Below, one piece after another: positions 44,310-53,258 of a DNA stretch of 64,000 nt. The notes under the pieces were generated by a model. That model was not told where the DNA came from, made no database searches, and was given only the letters and a program-made list of their open reading frames with translations. The stretch is from NCBI RefSeq assembly GCF_001593005.1, contig NZ_LQZQ01000002.1, positions 62,001 to 126,000 of the forward strand, written 5' to 3'. A program made the position numbers and the translations under genes. Position 1 is the first letter of the stretch, and every line of letters begins with the position of its first letter. This DNA comes from Roseivirga ehrenbergii. Lineage in GTDB: Bacteria > Bacteroidota > Bacteroidia > Cytophagales > Cyclobacteriaceae.

Positions 44310-45503
44310 ATGAAGAAAACTGAAAAATATAATACGCATCGCTGGGCGGTATATACCCTGCTGTGTTTCTTACTGGTTGGCTTTTCAGCCTGCCAGTCCA
44401 ACTCCAAAAATCAATCTGATTTTCCAGATTTCGATCCGAAAAAAGACTATTTCCCAGAAAAGGTCTCGATTGATCATTCCGTTGGTTTTGATGTAGAATA
44501 CCACAGCAACTACAAAACACTCCACCTTTATAGGCATTACAATGATGTAGCAGATACCGTGAGTTTTCTGTTGGTTCAAGAAGGAACTCCTGCCCCTAAA
44601 GGCGTTGATTTACCTGTGATTAATATACCTATTCAGAAAGCAGTTTCATTATCTACTACACATTTAGGCATGTTCGAATTGCTCAATGCACTTGGTGAAC
44701 TCAAGGGAATTGAAAGAAAGCAATATGTGAGCAGCCCAAAGGTAATCAGCATGGTAGATTCAGGTGAAATTATCGAGGTTGAACCCGCAGGAACATTAAA
44801 TGTAGAAACCATTATTGATATGGAAGCTGATGTCGTTTTAGGTGTAGGCTATCCTAACTCCCAGAACGAATCTTTCCAGCAACTCGGGCGCTTAAATATT
44901 CCCGTAGTGTTGAATGCTGACTGGCAAGAGGTTGACTTATTAGGGCGTGCCGAATGGGTGAAACTACTGGCCGTTTTATTAAATAAGGAAAAGCTGGTAA
45001 ACGAGAAATTCGGTGCCATTGAAGCCGAGTTTCAGAGCGTTTTAGACTTGATTGCTGAAAAAGTAACAGACGCACCACTGACTATTACTGGCATTGCCCA
45101 AGGTGATGCGTGGCAGGTTTCTGGCGGAAAAAGCTTTGCTTACAACGTACTGAAAGTAGCCAAAGCAGACTATCCATGGAAAGATGATAATTCTACTGGT
45201 AGTATTAAGTTAAGCTTTGAAACCGTATATGAAATAGGCCTGAATGCCGATTTCTGGATTGCTCCAGGTGGTGCTAGTACTTTACAGAACATTAGAGAAA
45301 GAGACCCGCGATATATGGATTTCAAATCCTATAAAAATGGCGGTATTTACAATGTCTTTGGTCGAAATACCGAAGGCGGTGGCAACGACTATTACGAAAC
45401 TGGTGTAATAGAACCGCACATTGTTCTGAAGGACGTGGTGAAAATCTTCCACCCCGAACTTCTCCCCGATCACCAACTGGTGTACTACAATCAGCTGAAG
45501 TAA
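44310..45503 (+). CDS. B12 ABC transporter substrate-binding lipoprotein (BtuF-like)
   Basis: A 397-aa lipoprotein (lipobox near LLVGFSACQS) with the two-lobed binding-protein fold of the helical-backbone class, seen in LLNALGELKGIERK, ETIIDMEADVVLGVGYP and the FETVYEIGLNADFWIAPGGA region. It lies directly behind the cobalamin riboswitch, so the ligand is probably a corrinoid, captured in the periplasm and handed to the permease encoded 20 nt downstream. Confidence 0.9.
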   Translation: MKKTEKYNTHRWAVYTLLCFLLVGFSACQSNSKNQSDFPDFDPKKDYFPEKVSIDHSVGFDVEYHSNYKTLHLYRHYNDVADTVSFLLVQEGTPAPKGVDLPVINIPIQKAVSLSTTHLGMFELLNALGELKGIERKQYVSSPKVISMVDSGEIIEVEPAGTLNVETIIDMEADVVLGVGYPNSQNESFQQLGRLNIPVVLNADWQEVDLLGRAEWVKLLAVLLNKEKLVNEKFGAIEAEFQSVLDLIAEKVTDAPLTITGIAQGDAWQVSGGKSFAYNVLKVAKADYPWKDDNSTGSIKLSFETVYEIGLNADFWIAPGGASTLQNIRERDPRYMDFKSYKNGGIYNVFGRNTEGGGNDYYETGVIEPHIVLKDVVKIFHPELLPDHQLVYYNQLK

Positions 45504-45523
45504 GCTATTAAACCCCTTCTATT

Positions 45524-46582
45524 ATGAATCTAATCACTCAAGGAAAACGCCTTAGAGCGAAGTCGTTGATCCTATTAGGATTGATGCTTATTCTGCTCTT
45601 TTTACTCGACATCGGTTTGGGTTCGGTACGAATTCCTGTAAGCGATGTGATCAAAACACTTTTAGGGCAACAAATCGACAATAGTGGCTGGCAAGGAATT
45701 ATCCTGAAAATTAGACTTCCGAGAGCGGTAACAGCAATCTTAGCGGGAGCTGCACTATCATTGGGTGGTCTTCAAATGCAAACACTTTTCAGAAATCCAC
45801 TCGCTGGGCCTTCAGTATTGGGGATTACTGCGGGCGCTAGTTTGGGAGTGGCTGCTGTAATGTTAGCCGCAGGTACAGTAACTACCACTTTTTCAATTCG
45901 TGAATTGGGGGTAGACGGAAGTTGGCTGATCATCATCGCTTCCACTTTAGGTGCTGCAATGGTACTGGTACTCATTTTGGGCATTTCTTTCAAAATCAGG
46001 GACAATGTAGTCATGCTTATTGTAGGATTGATGGTGGCAAATATCACCATTGCCGTGGTGAGCATTTGGCAATTCTTCAGTAATCCTGAGCAAATTCAAG
46101 AATACATTTTATGGACATTCGGCAGCTTGGGAGGAGTAACCAACGAACAGCTTGGAGCCTTGGCCATCATTGTCCTCACAGGTGTTATCCTTACTTTCTT
46201 CCTTTCTAAAACACTAAATGCACTCCTTTTGGGTGAAGATTACGCCCAAAGCATGGGCCTCAATGTAAAATGGGCACGAGTGGCCATTATTGCTACGACC
46301 AGTATTTTGGCAGGCGCTATTACGGGCTTCTGTGGGCCAATTGGCTTTGTGGGTATTGCAGTGCCACACCTTTCGCGCAGCTTTTTAAATACTTCCGACC
46401 ATCGCACACTGGTACCTACTTGTGCATTAGTAGGCGGGATTTTGATGTTGGTTTGCGACATTATTTCGCAAGTACCGGGCAGTCAAACTGTCTTACCGAT
46501 CAATGCCATTACGGCCCTCATCGGCTCGCCTATTGTCATCTGGATCATTGTTAAACGCAAGAACCTAAAAGCTTCTTTTTAA
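45524..46582 (+). CDS. FecCD-type ABC permease (BtuC-like)
   Basis: A 352-aa inner-membrane permease with ten predicted helices. Family signatures LILKIRLPRAVTAILAGAAL, GGLQMQTLFRNPLAGPSVLG and the C-terminal FCGPIGFVGIAVPHLSR (site of contact with the ATPase). Second gene of the riboswitch-controlled operon; gaps of 20 and 7 nt to its neighbours. Confidence 0.94.
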   Translation: MNLITQGKRLRAKSLILLGLMLILLFLLDIGLGSVRIPVSDVIKTLLGQQIDNSGWQGIILKIRLPRAVTAILAGAALSLGGLQMQTLFRNPLAGPSVLGITAGASLGVAAVMLAAGTVTTTFSIRELGVDGSWLIIIASTLGAAMVLVLILGISFKIRDNVVMLIVGLMVANITIAVVSIWQFFSNPEQIQEYILWTFGSLGGVTNEQLGALAIIVLTGVILTFFLSKTLNALLLGEDYAQSMGLNVKWARVAIIATTSILAGAITGFCGPIGFVGIAVPHLSRSFLNTSDHRTLVPTCALVGGILMLVCDIISQVPGSQTVLPINAITALIGSPIVIWIIVKRKNLKASF

Positions 46583-46589
46583 AGGTAGA

Positions 46590-47600
46590 ATGATGAAAGA
46601 GACAAGAACGATACTCAGCACCACAAACCTTACGGTAGGCTACAAGGATAAAAAAGGGATTAAACCTGTTTTATCCAACCTTAACCTCAGTTTGGAAAAG
46701 GGAAAACTTACCTGCTTGCTTGGCACAAATGGCGCTGGTAAATCTACTTTGATGCGAACCATTGGAGGAATTCAGAAACCACTGAAGGGTGAAGTCTTCA
46801 TGCAAGGGAAACCCATCCGATCCATTGATGCGAAATCCCTTTCAAAGCAACTGAGCTTGGTACTTACCGATAGAATTGCTCCTGGAAATTTAACGGTTTA
46901 TGCTTTAGTCTCTTTAGGTCGTTTCCCATACACTAGCTGGCTAGGGACTTTAAGCCAGAAAGACAAGGACATCATTTTTATGGCCATGGAGGCCACTGGA
47001 ATACTCGAATTTGCCAACAAACACATTGGTGAATTGAGCGATGGCGAGCGACAGAAAGTGATGATTGCCCGAACGCTGGCCCAAGATACGGAGGTGATAT
47101 TTTTGGATGAACCCACCGCCCATTTAGACTTGCCTAATCGCATGGAAATCTTCCATCTACTGCGTGCATTAGCGGTTGAGTCAGACAAGGCTATTTTACT
47201 CACCACACATGAATTGGATATGGCTTTGGCCAATGCCGATCATTTATGGCTCATCAATCAAAATCAAACCATCGATTCAGGATTACCTGAAGATTTGGTA
47301 TTGAACGGACTATTAGAGGAAGCTTTCCAAAGAGATCAACTTCAATTCGATTACGAGCTGGGAACATTTAAAAGGACTTCGAACCAAAGCAAAACAAAGG
47401 TCAGGCTCGAAGGTGATGTGATCTTGAAACGCTGGACAAGAAGTGCTTTGGAAAGGGCGGGTTACGAAGTAACTCCTGACACTTCTGATCTAGAAATTAA
47501 AATTTCAGGCAGCCTAAAAGCACCACTTTGGCACCTGAATCACAACGATACTACCTATAAAACTATTCAAGAATTATTAATTCAATTAAACAATCAATGA
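46590..47600 (+). CDS. B12 ABC transporter ATPase (BtuD-like) with C-terminal extension
   Basis: A 336-aa ABC ATPase. Walker A GTNGAGKST, signature LSDGERQKVMIARTLAQD, Walker B VIFLDEPTAHLDLP and the H-loop TTHELDMA are all present. Typical BtuD/FecE proteins end near 255-265 aa; here about 70 more residues follow (VRLEGDVILKRWTRSALERA, LEIKISGSLKAPLW), with no domain I can name. It overlaps the TonB-dependent receptor gene by 4 nt. Confidence 0.92.
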   Translation: MMKETRTILSTTNLTVGYKDKKGIKPVLSNLNLSLEKGKLTCLLGTNGAGKSTLMRTIGGIQKPLKGEVFMQGKPIRSIDAKSLSKQLSLVLTDRIAPGNLTVYALVSLGRFPYTSWLGTLSQKDKDIIFMAMEATGILEFANKHIGELSDGERQKVMIARTLAQDTEVIFLDEPTAHLDLPNRMEIFHLLRALAVESDKAILLTTHELDMALANADHLWLINQNQTIDSGLPEDLVLNGLLEEAFQRDQLQFDYELGTFKRTSNQSKTKVRLEGDVILKRWTRSALERAGYEVTPDTSDLEIKISGSLKAPLWHLNHNDTTYKTIQELLIQLNNQ

Positions 47601-49477
47601 GAACCATTTTTAAAAAATTAAGCATTGCTTCACTGACAATTTTGACCGCTTCATTTAATCTATTTGCTCAAGAAGCAGGGCAAGTAAGAGACCTTGGCCG
47701 TGTTGTAGTGACGGGCAACAAGTTCGAAACACCAATTGAAAAATCAGGCAAAGTGATTTATAAAATTACTGCCGATGAAATAAGAAATTCACCAGGAAGA
47801 ACGGTTGCCGATCTTTTGAATCAACTTCCAGGAATTAATATTGACGGAGCTTTTGGCACACCAGGCACCAACCTAGATTACAATATTCGGGGAGGAAGAA
47901 ATGCCCATACTTTGATTTTGATTGATGGGCTGCCTATCAACGACCCATCTGGCATTGCAATGGACTATGACTTGAGATTGCTGAATGCACAAGCCGTTGA
48001 ATACATTGAAGTATTGAAAGGTGCAGCGAGTACTTTGTACGGAACAGGGGCTGCGGCTGGTGTAATCAATATTAAAATGAAAGCTTCAACCTCTGAGGTG
48101 CCAAAAGTGACTTTGTCACAATCAATAGGCTCGTTTAGTACTTCAAACACCAATGCAGATGTACAAGGCAAAGCAGGAAAACTCAGCTATTTAGTAGCCG
48201 GAGCTTTTGCCATCAGCGAAGGGATTTCAGCAGCACAAGACAACGATCCTGCCACCGATTTTGGTGACGATGGTTTTTACCGTTACTCTGGAAGAACAAA
48301 ATTTGCATACGACTTTTCGGAGGCCTTTAATTTAGGAGCAAACTTCTCATTCGAGAAATTAAGATCAGATTACGATGATGGTGCTTTTGCCGATGCCGAT
48401 AATGAATTCACTTTGAAGCAAACGAGTTTTGGGCTGAACCCAAAGTTTAAGTACAACAAAGGAAACGTACAGTTGAAGTTCAACCATAACCAAATCAAAA
48501 GAGATTTCGTTTCGGCTTACCCTTCAACAAGTGAAGGCGAAAATACACAAGCCGATTTGACTAATGAGTACAGATTTAGCAATAGAGTAAAAACCATTGT
48601 TGGGGTTCATTATCAGGGATATAAGTTTGTAACTGGTGATAACGAACCAGATGCAACCAATATTGATCCCTACTTCAATTTGGCTGTAGATGCCACCAAA
48701 GCGCTCACCTTAAACGCAGGGGCTAGGCTCAATATCAATAGCGAATACGGTTCAAACTTCGTTTATAGCCTAAACCCTTCTTACTTATTCAACCTTGGCG
48801 GTGAAAGTAAGTTAAAGGCTTTCGGTTCATACTCTACAGCATTCATTTCACCTAGTTTATACCAATTGTTTGCGCCACTCTACGGAAATACTGCGTTGGA
48901 ACCACAAGAAACGCAGTCGACTGAATTTGGTTTGTCGCTTTATCTTGGTAGCAACTTTACTGTAAACGCAGAATATTTTACCCGTAAGGAAGAAAACGCA
49001 ATTGACTTTGTATCTCGATTTGATAATGCAGGAAATTATGTTGGCGGAGGTTACGATAACGTAACTGGAACTAGAGAAATCGAAGGTTTCGAAATTGATT
49101 TCCAGTGGCAAATTATTGAACCGCTTTCTTTGAGCGGAAATGTAGCTTCTTACCAATTTGGTAACCCTGCGCAGTTCTATAGAATTCCTGATTTAAAGTT
49201 GGGCTTTAATACACGCTATGCCATTACATCAAATACAAGTGTTGGAGTAAACTATACTCGTTTTGGCGAACGCGAAGCTGCTATTTTCTCAGATCCTTAT
49301 TTGGTAAAGCTTGAAGCTTACAACATGGTAGACTTATCTATTTCACATAAACTATTTGATGGCACACTGACCCTTTCTGGAACGGTAAATAACTTATTGG
49401 ATGAAGATTTTGTAGGCGTTTATGGTTTTAGCACGCGCCCTGCAAACTTTACAATTGGTGTAACAGGTACTTTCTAA
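47597..49477 (+). CDS. TonB-dependent outer-membrane receptor (BtuB-like)
   Basis: A 626-aa outer-membrane transporter. Signal peptide 1-24 (ASFNLFAQEA), a plug domain about 40-155 (RVVVTGNKFETPIEKSGKVI, LLNQLPGINIDGAFG, VEYIEVLKGAASTLYGTGAA) and a 22-strand barrel ending in an aromatic strand (ANFTIGVTGTF). Its place in the riboswitch operon marks it as a corrinoid receptor. ATG overlaps the ATPase stop by 4 nt. Confidence 0.93.
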   Translation: MRTIFKKLSIASLTILTASFNLFAQEAGQVRDLGRVVVTGNKFETPIEKSGKVIYKITADEIRNSPGRTVADLLNQLPGINIDGAFGTPGTNLDYNIRGGRNAHTLILIDGLPINDPSGIAMDYDLRLLNAQAVEYIEVLKGAASTLYGTGAAAGVINIKMKASTSEVPKVTLSQSIGSFSTSNTNADVQGKAGKLSYLVAGAFAISEGISAAQDNDPATDFGDDGFYRYSGRTKFAYDFSEAFNLGANFSFEKLRSDYDDGAFADADNEFTLKQTSFGLNPKFKYNKGNVQLKFNHNQIKRDFVSAYPSTSEGENTQADLTNEYRFSNRVKTIVGVHYQGYKFVTGDNEPDATNIDPYFNLAVDATKALTLNAGARLNINSEYGSNFVYSLNPSYLFNLGGESKLKAFGSYSTAFISPSLYQLFAPLYGNTALEPQETQSTEFGLSLYLGSNFTVNAEYFTRKEENAIDFVSRFDNAGNYVGGGYDNVTGTREIEGFEIDFQWQIIEPLSLSGNVASYQFGNPAQFYRIPDLKLGFNTRYAITSNTSVGVNYTRFGEREAAIFSDPYLVKLEAYNMVDLSISHKLFDGTLTLSGTVNNLLDEDFVGVYGFSTRPANFTIGVTGTF

Positions 49478-49481
49478 AAGC

Positions 49482-50165
49482 TTGAAAAACACCAAACCAA
49501 CTCATAGCTGTTCTTTTCTTTGCTCTTGGAGTGGAGGAAAGGACAGCTATTTGGCTTTTTATAGGGCGCTCCAAAGGAATGCAAAACCTGTGGTACTTTT
49601 CAATGTAATGAATGAGTTGGGTGATAGGTCACGGTCACACGGAATTTCAAGAGAAGTACTTTTGGCCCAAGCTGAATGCATTGGTTTGCCTATTGAGTTT
49701 ATCGAAAGCACTTGGCAAGATTATGAAACTAACTATATAGAAAAGTTAAAGCAGCTTAAAACAGAATACCAGTTCAATCATACCGTATTTGGTGATATCG
49801 ATATTCAGTCGCACAGAGACTGGGAAGAGAAGGTTTCGGAAGCAGCAACGCTAAAAGCCCTTTTACCGCTTTGGCAAGAAGACAGAGAAGCCTTGGTTTT
49901 TGAAATGTTGAAGCTGGGGGTTAAAGCGCTTGTGGTTTCATGCAGAACAGAGTTTGCTTCATATATTTTAGGGAAAGTGATTGATGAAGAACTCATCCAA
50001 GTTTTTCAGGATTTAGACATTGATGTTTGTGGTGAAAATGGTGAATACCACACATTAGTGATAGATGGGCCAGCGCATAAAAAACCATTACTGATTGATA
50101 GTTTTGAAATTCAGTCGAATAAAGGCTATTCATTTTTAGATATTAGGAAGTCAAAATGGAGATGA
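49482..50165 (+). CDS. PP-loop ATP pyrophosphatase, Dph6-like (copy 1)
   Basis: A 227-aa protein of the ATP-PPase (adenine nucleotide alpha hydrolase) superfamily, the fold of diphthine-ammonia ligase. The PP-loop SGGKDSYLA lies at residues 17-25, and CGENGEYHTLVIDGP near 185 is the second family block. No in-frame ATG lies before the PP-loop, so TTG 49482 (4 nt after the receptor stop) must be the start. Bacteria lack diphthamide, so the Dph6 reaction is not the role; a B12-linked amidation or adenylation is possible. Overlaps its paralogue by 10 nt. Confidence 0.85.
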   Translation: MKNTKPTHSCSFLCSWSGGKDSYLAFYRALQRNAKPVVLFNVMNELGDRSRSHGISREVLLAQAECIGLPIEFIESTWQDYETNYIEKLKQLKTEYQFNHTVFGDIDIQSHRDWEEKVSEAATLKALLPLWQEDREALVFEMLKLGVKALVVSCRTEFASYILGKVIDEELIQVFQDLDIDVCGENGEYHTLVIDGPAHKKPLLIDSFEIQSNKGYSFLDIRKSKWR

Positions 50166-50860
50166 ATAAAATGCAAAAAGCAATTTTTAATTGGAGCGGA
50201 GGCAAAGACAGTGCTTTGGCTTTACATTATGTGCTTCAAGGAAATGAATTTGAAGTAACCACACTAATGACCAGCGTTAATGCCGAATTGGAAAGAATTT
50301 CCATGCATGGGGTACACAAAAATCTGTTGAAGCGACAAGTGGAAGCCATTGGCCTTCCCTTATCAATACTATCCATTCCAGGCGAAGTGACGATGCCAGA
50401 ATATGATCGGTTAATGTCTGAAAAAATGGAAGACTTTAAAGCCCAAGGCATAACGCACTCCATCTTCGGTGATATTTTTCTGGAAGACTTAAAAGAATAC
50501 AGAGAAAAGAGATTAGCTGAAGTCGGACTCAAGGGGCACTTTCCGCTGTGGAAAAGGAACACGGCTGACTTAGTAAGAGAGTTCATCGACTTAGGTTTTA
50601 AAACCATGCTTGTTTCGGTAGACGGAAGTAAGCTCGATAAATCGTTCGCAGGCCAAATCATAGACCATGACTTGCTCAAGGAACTTCCAAGCAATGTTGA
50701 CCCCTGCGGGGAAAATGGCGAATTCCATAGCTTTGTTTTTGATGGGCCAATCTTTAAACATCCTGTGGCATTCGAAAAAGGAGCGGTTGTACCAAAAGAA
50801 TACACTTTGTCGGCTCAAACCAATGAAAAAATAACCTACTGGTTTCAAGACCTGCTTTAA
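50156..50860 (+). CDS. PP-loop ATP pyrophosphatase, Dph6-like (copy 2)
   Basis: A 234-aa paralogue of the preceding gene: PP-loop WSGGKDSALALHYVL near residues 14-28, DIFLEDLKEYREKRL in the middle and the block CGENGEFHSFVFDGPIF near 182. The 10-nt overlap and shared operon suggest the two products act together, perhaps as a heteromer. Last gene of the riboswitch-controlled operon; a 92-nt gap follows. Confidence 0.85.
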   Translation: MEMNKMQKAIFNWSGGKDSALALHYVLQGNEFEVTTLMTSVNAELERISMHGVHKNLLKRQVEAIGLPLSILSIPGEVTMPEYDRLMSEKMEDFKAQGITHSIFGDIFLEDLKEYREKRLAEVGLKGHFPLWKRNTADLVREFIDLGFKTMLVSVDGSKLDKSFAGQIIDHDLLKELPSNVDPCGENGEFHSFVFDGPIFKHPVAFEKGAVVPKEYTLSAQTNEKITYWFQDLL

Positions 50861-50955
50861 TAATTCACTTTTTCTATTAGAAAAGGCATTTGGCCGACAA
50901 TCATCTTCTTTAAAATGAACACGAAACTGTCTAATGCTGTTGGATTAGAAATTTG

Positions 50956-51735
50956 ATGATGAAAAGCTTAATTAATATTTCAGTACTCGCTTTCTTCCTA
51001 ACGCTGGTTTCGTGTACCAGTAAAAAGACGACAGATATCGGAAATGGTCCTGCCCCAAGTCATCAAGTTTGGGATGAACTTCTGAAGGAATATGTGAACG
51101 AATATGGCTTTATCGACTATAAAGGCATTATTTCAGAAAAAGTAAAATTCGAAAGCTATCTGGAATTACTCAGCAATAACCCTCCCGCTAACAGTTGGAA
51201 TAAAAGCGAGAAATTAGCTTACTGGATCAATGTCTACAATGCCTTCACGGTAAAGCTCATTATCGACAATTACCCCATAGAAAGTATTAAAGACTTAAAC
51301 CCAACATTGAGCATTCCGACCGTACACACCGTATGGACGAAAGATTTTTTTAAAATTGGGGAGGAAGACTTCAACTTAGATCGGGTAGAACATAAAATTC
51401 TTAGGGTAGAATTCGAAGAACCTAGAATTCATTTTGCGATCAACTGTGCTTCATTTTCTTGCCCAGTATTAAGACCCGAAGCTTTTAAAGCCGAAAAAAT
51501 CGAGAGGCAATTGGAGGAACAAGCCAGAGCTTTCATTAACGATTCACAGCGAAACAAAATAACCAAAGATAAAGTAGAGCTGTCAAAGATTTTTAGCTGG
51601 TTTGGGGGAGATTTTAAGAAAGACCAAAGCCTAATTCAGTTCCTAAATAAGTATTCAGAAGTGAAAATCAATGACAATGCAGCAGTTGATTTTATGGATT
51701 ACCAATGGAGCCTCAATGATGCGTCTAAAAAGTAG
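50956..51735 (+). CDS. DUF547-family lipoprotein
   Basis: A 259-aa lipoprotein with a signal ending TLVSCTS (Cys near 20). The DUF547 domain is marked by KLAYWINVYNAFTVKLIIDN and VEHKILRVEFEEPRIHFAIN followed by CASFSCPVLR, conserved in this family; its activity is unknown. I choose ATG 50956 over TTG 50953. Separate from the B12 operon by about 95 nt. Confidence 0.85.
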   Translation: MMKSLINISVLAFFLTLVSCTSKKTTDIGNGPAPSHQVWDELLKEYVNEYGFIDYKGIISEKVKFESYLELLSNNPPANSWNKSEKLAYWINVYNAFTVKLIIDNYPIESIKDLNPTLSIPTVHTVWTKDFFKIGEEDFNLDRVEHKILRVEFEEPRIHFAINCASFSCPVLRPEAFKAEKIERQLEEQARAFINDSQRNKITKDKVELSKIFSWFGGDFKKDQSLIQFLNKYSEVKINDNAAVDFMDYQWSLNDASKK

Positions 51736-51902
51736 TTCAACTTAATTTTAAACCTCTAGCCTCATATTTCGTCTGAATAATGCGATTATCAGAGCAAAAA
51801 AGAGGCTCATTTAGGACTAACCGCAAGAGACTGTCCATTGGCCTTTACGTTTAACTCTAGTTTTCTTATAATTGCTTTTCGAAAAGGGTCGTTTCTTAAT
51901 AT

Positions 51903-53177
51903 ATGCAGCATAAAGGCAAAGTAATTCTGGTTATTCTTACCATGGGTATTTTCGTATCCCTGCTGTCATTATCCCCCGCAAAGCCAGAAACACCTGCCGA
52001 AAATAAACCCGCAAAACGTACTCTCACCAATAAAGACTCTAACAATCCAGCTTTGGAACCCATCGATAGAATGGCGCAGCGGCTTGTTACAAGTTTAAAC
52101 CTTGAAGGTGCAACAGTTGCGGTAGTGAAAAACGAAAAGCTGGTATACGCCAAAGGCTTTGGCTATGCGGATAAAGAGAATAAGGTCACTGTTGAACCTT
52201 ATCACCTTTTCAGAATAGGAAGTATTTCTAAACTAGTTACTGCCATTGCAATTCTAAAAATGGTAGACGATAAAAAAATTGGCTTAGACGATTATGTTTT
52301 TGGAGATAACGGCATTCTGAAAGGCGCCAAATACAAAGGCATTACCAATCGAAATTTTTATAAAATAAAGGTAAAACACCTGCTTAATCATACTGCTGGC
52401 TGGAGCCTAATTACCTATGGCGACCCTATGTTTATTCCTGCCAAAATCCATAAAATGGACAAAGCAGCTTACCCAATAAACTTTGATGAAGTGATCCACT
52501 TTGTAATCACCCGTCACTTACCATATACGCCCGGTACACATTACAACTATTCTAATTTTGGTTACTGTTTGCTTGGTAGAATTATCGAGGAAAAAACAGG
52601 CGAGAAATACGTAGACTGGGTTCAGAAAAACATCCTAAGGCCGAATGGCATTACCCACATGCAAATTGCTGGCAATTTTGAAAGCGACCGGCTCAAAAAT
52701 GAAGTCAAATATTACGACTACAGCCCTGACAATAAGCAATTGGCCTATACAGGTTCTGGTAAAATGGTAGACAAGCCATATGGTGCCGATGATGTTGAAA
52801 TGCTCGGTCCTGCTGGCGGTTGGGTTGCTAATTCCGTAGACATGATGCGATTGTTGGTCATGGTAGATGGTTACTCTAAACGCTACAAAGATATTTTGAG
52901 TAAAGACACCATGGACAAAATGATCAAAGGAGTTGGAGGCGTAAATCAGCCTTTGGGCTGGCGCAGTGTAAGTGGAGAGCATTGGTGGAGAACCGGCACC
53001 CTTTCAGGCACCTCAGCCTTACTTACCCGCGACCTTAATGGCGTTTCATGGGTAGTAATTTCAAACACCACACCGCGCAGAGGCAGCTTTTGGAGCACCA
53101 GCCGTTGGGCCATGCGCGAATCTTTCAAGCAAATCAAAAACTGGCCCAGCACAGACCTGTTTGAGGTGAGTGAGTAG
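51903..53177 (+). CDS. Class C beta-lactamase-like serine hydrolase
   Basis: A 424-aa penicillin-binding-protein/beta-lactamase fold enzyme with an N-terminal membrane anchor (VILVILTMGIFVSLLSL). The nucleophile motif SISK (SxxK, near residue 109) lies in FRIGSISKLVTAIAI, the second motif YSN is in HYNYSNFGY, and a third motif near HWWRTGTLSG takes the place of KTG. Probably a periplasmic D-aminopeptidase/esterase-like enzyme; the substrate is not known. Confidence 0.87.
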   Translation: MQHKGKVILVILTMGIFVSLLSLSPAKPETPAENKPAKRTLTNKDSNNPALEPIDRMAQRLVTSLNLEGATVAVVKNEKLVYAKGFGYADKENKVTVEPYHLFRIGSISKLVTAIAILKMVDDKKIGLDDYVFGDNGILKGAKYKGITNRNFYKIKVKHLLNHTAGWSLITYGDPMFIPAKIHKMDKAAYPINFDEVIHFVITRHLPYTPGTHYNYSNFGYCLLGRIIEEKTGEKYVDWVQKNILRPNGITHMQIAGNFESDRLKNEVKYYDYSPDNKQLAYTGSGKMVDKPYGADDVEMLGPAGGWVANSVDMMRLLVMVDGYSKRYKDILSKDTMDKMIKGVGGVNQPLGWRSVSGEHWWRTGTLSGTSALLTRDLNGVSWVVISNTTPRRGSFWSTSRWAMRESFKQIKNWPSTDLFEVSE

Positions 53178-53258
53178 ATCCATTTTTTTAATTCAATAAG
53201 GCTCAAGGAATCAATATATTTGAAATATGAAATTCTTGACTGAAATAAAGGCAGCCTT

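Noticed and set aside
50236-50805. Open frame of 189 codons on the minus strand within the second PP-loop ATPase gene
   Set aside because: It is an antisense shadow of a gene with clear PP-loop motifs; its translation is serine/proline-rich and has no known domain.
49482-50860. Annotation of the two PP-loop genes as diphthine-ammonia ligases (dph6)
   Set aside because: Diphthamide is absent from bacteria; only the fold is shared, so I give no gene symbol.
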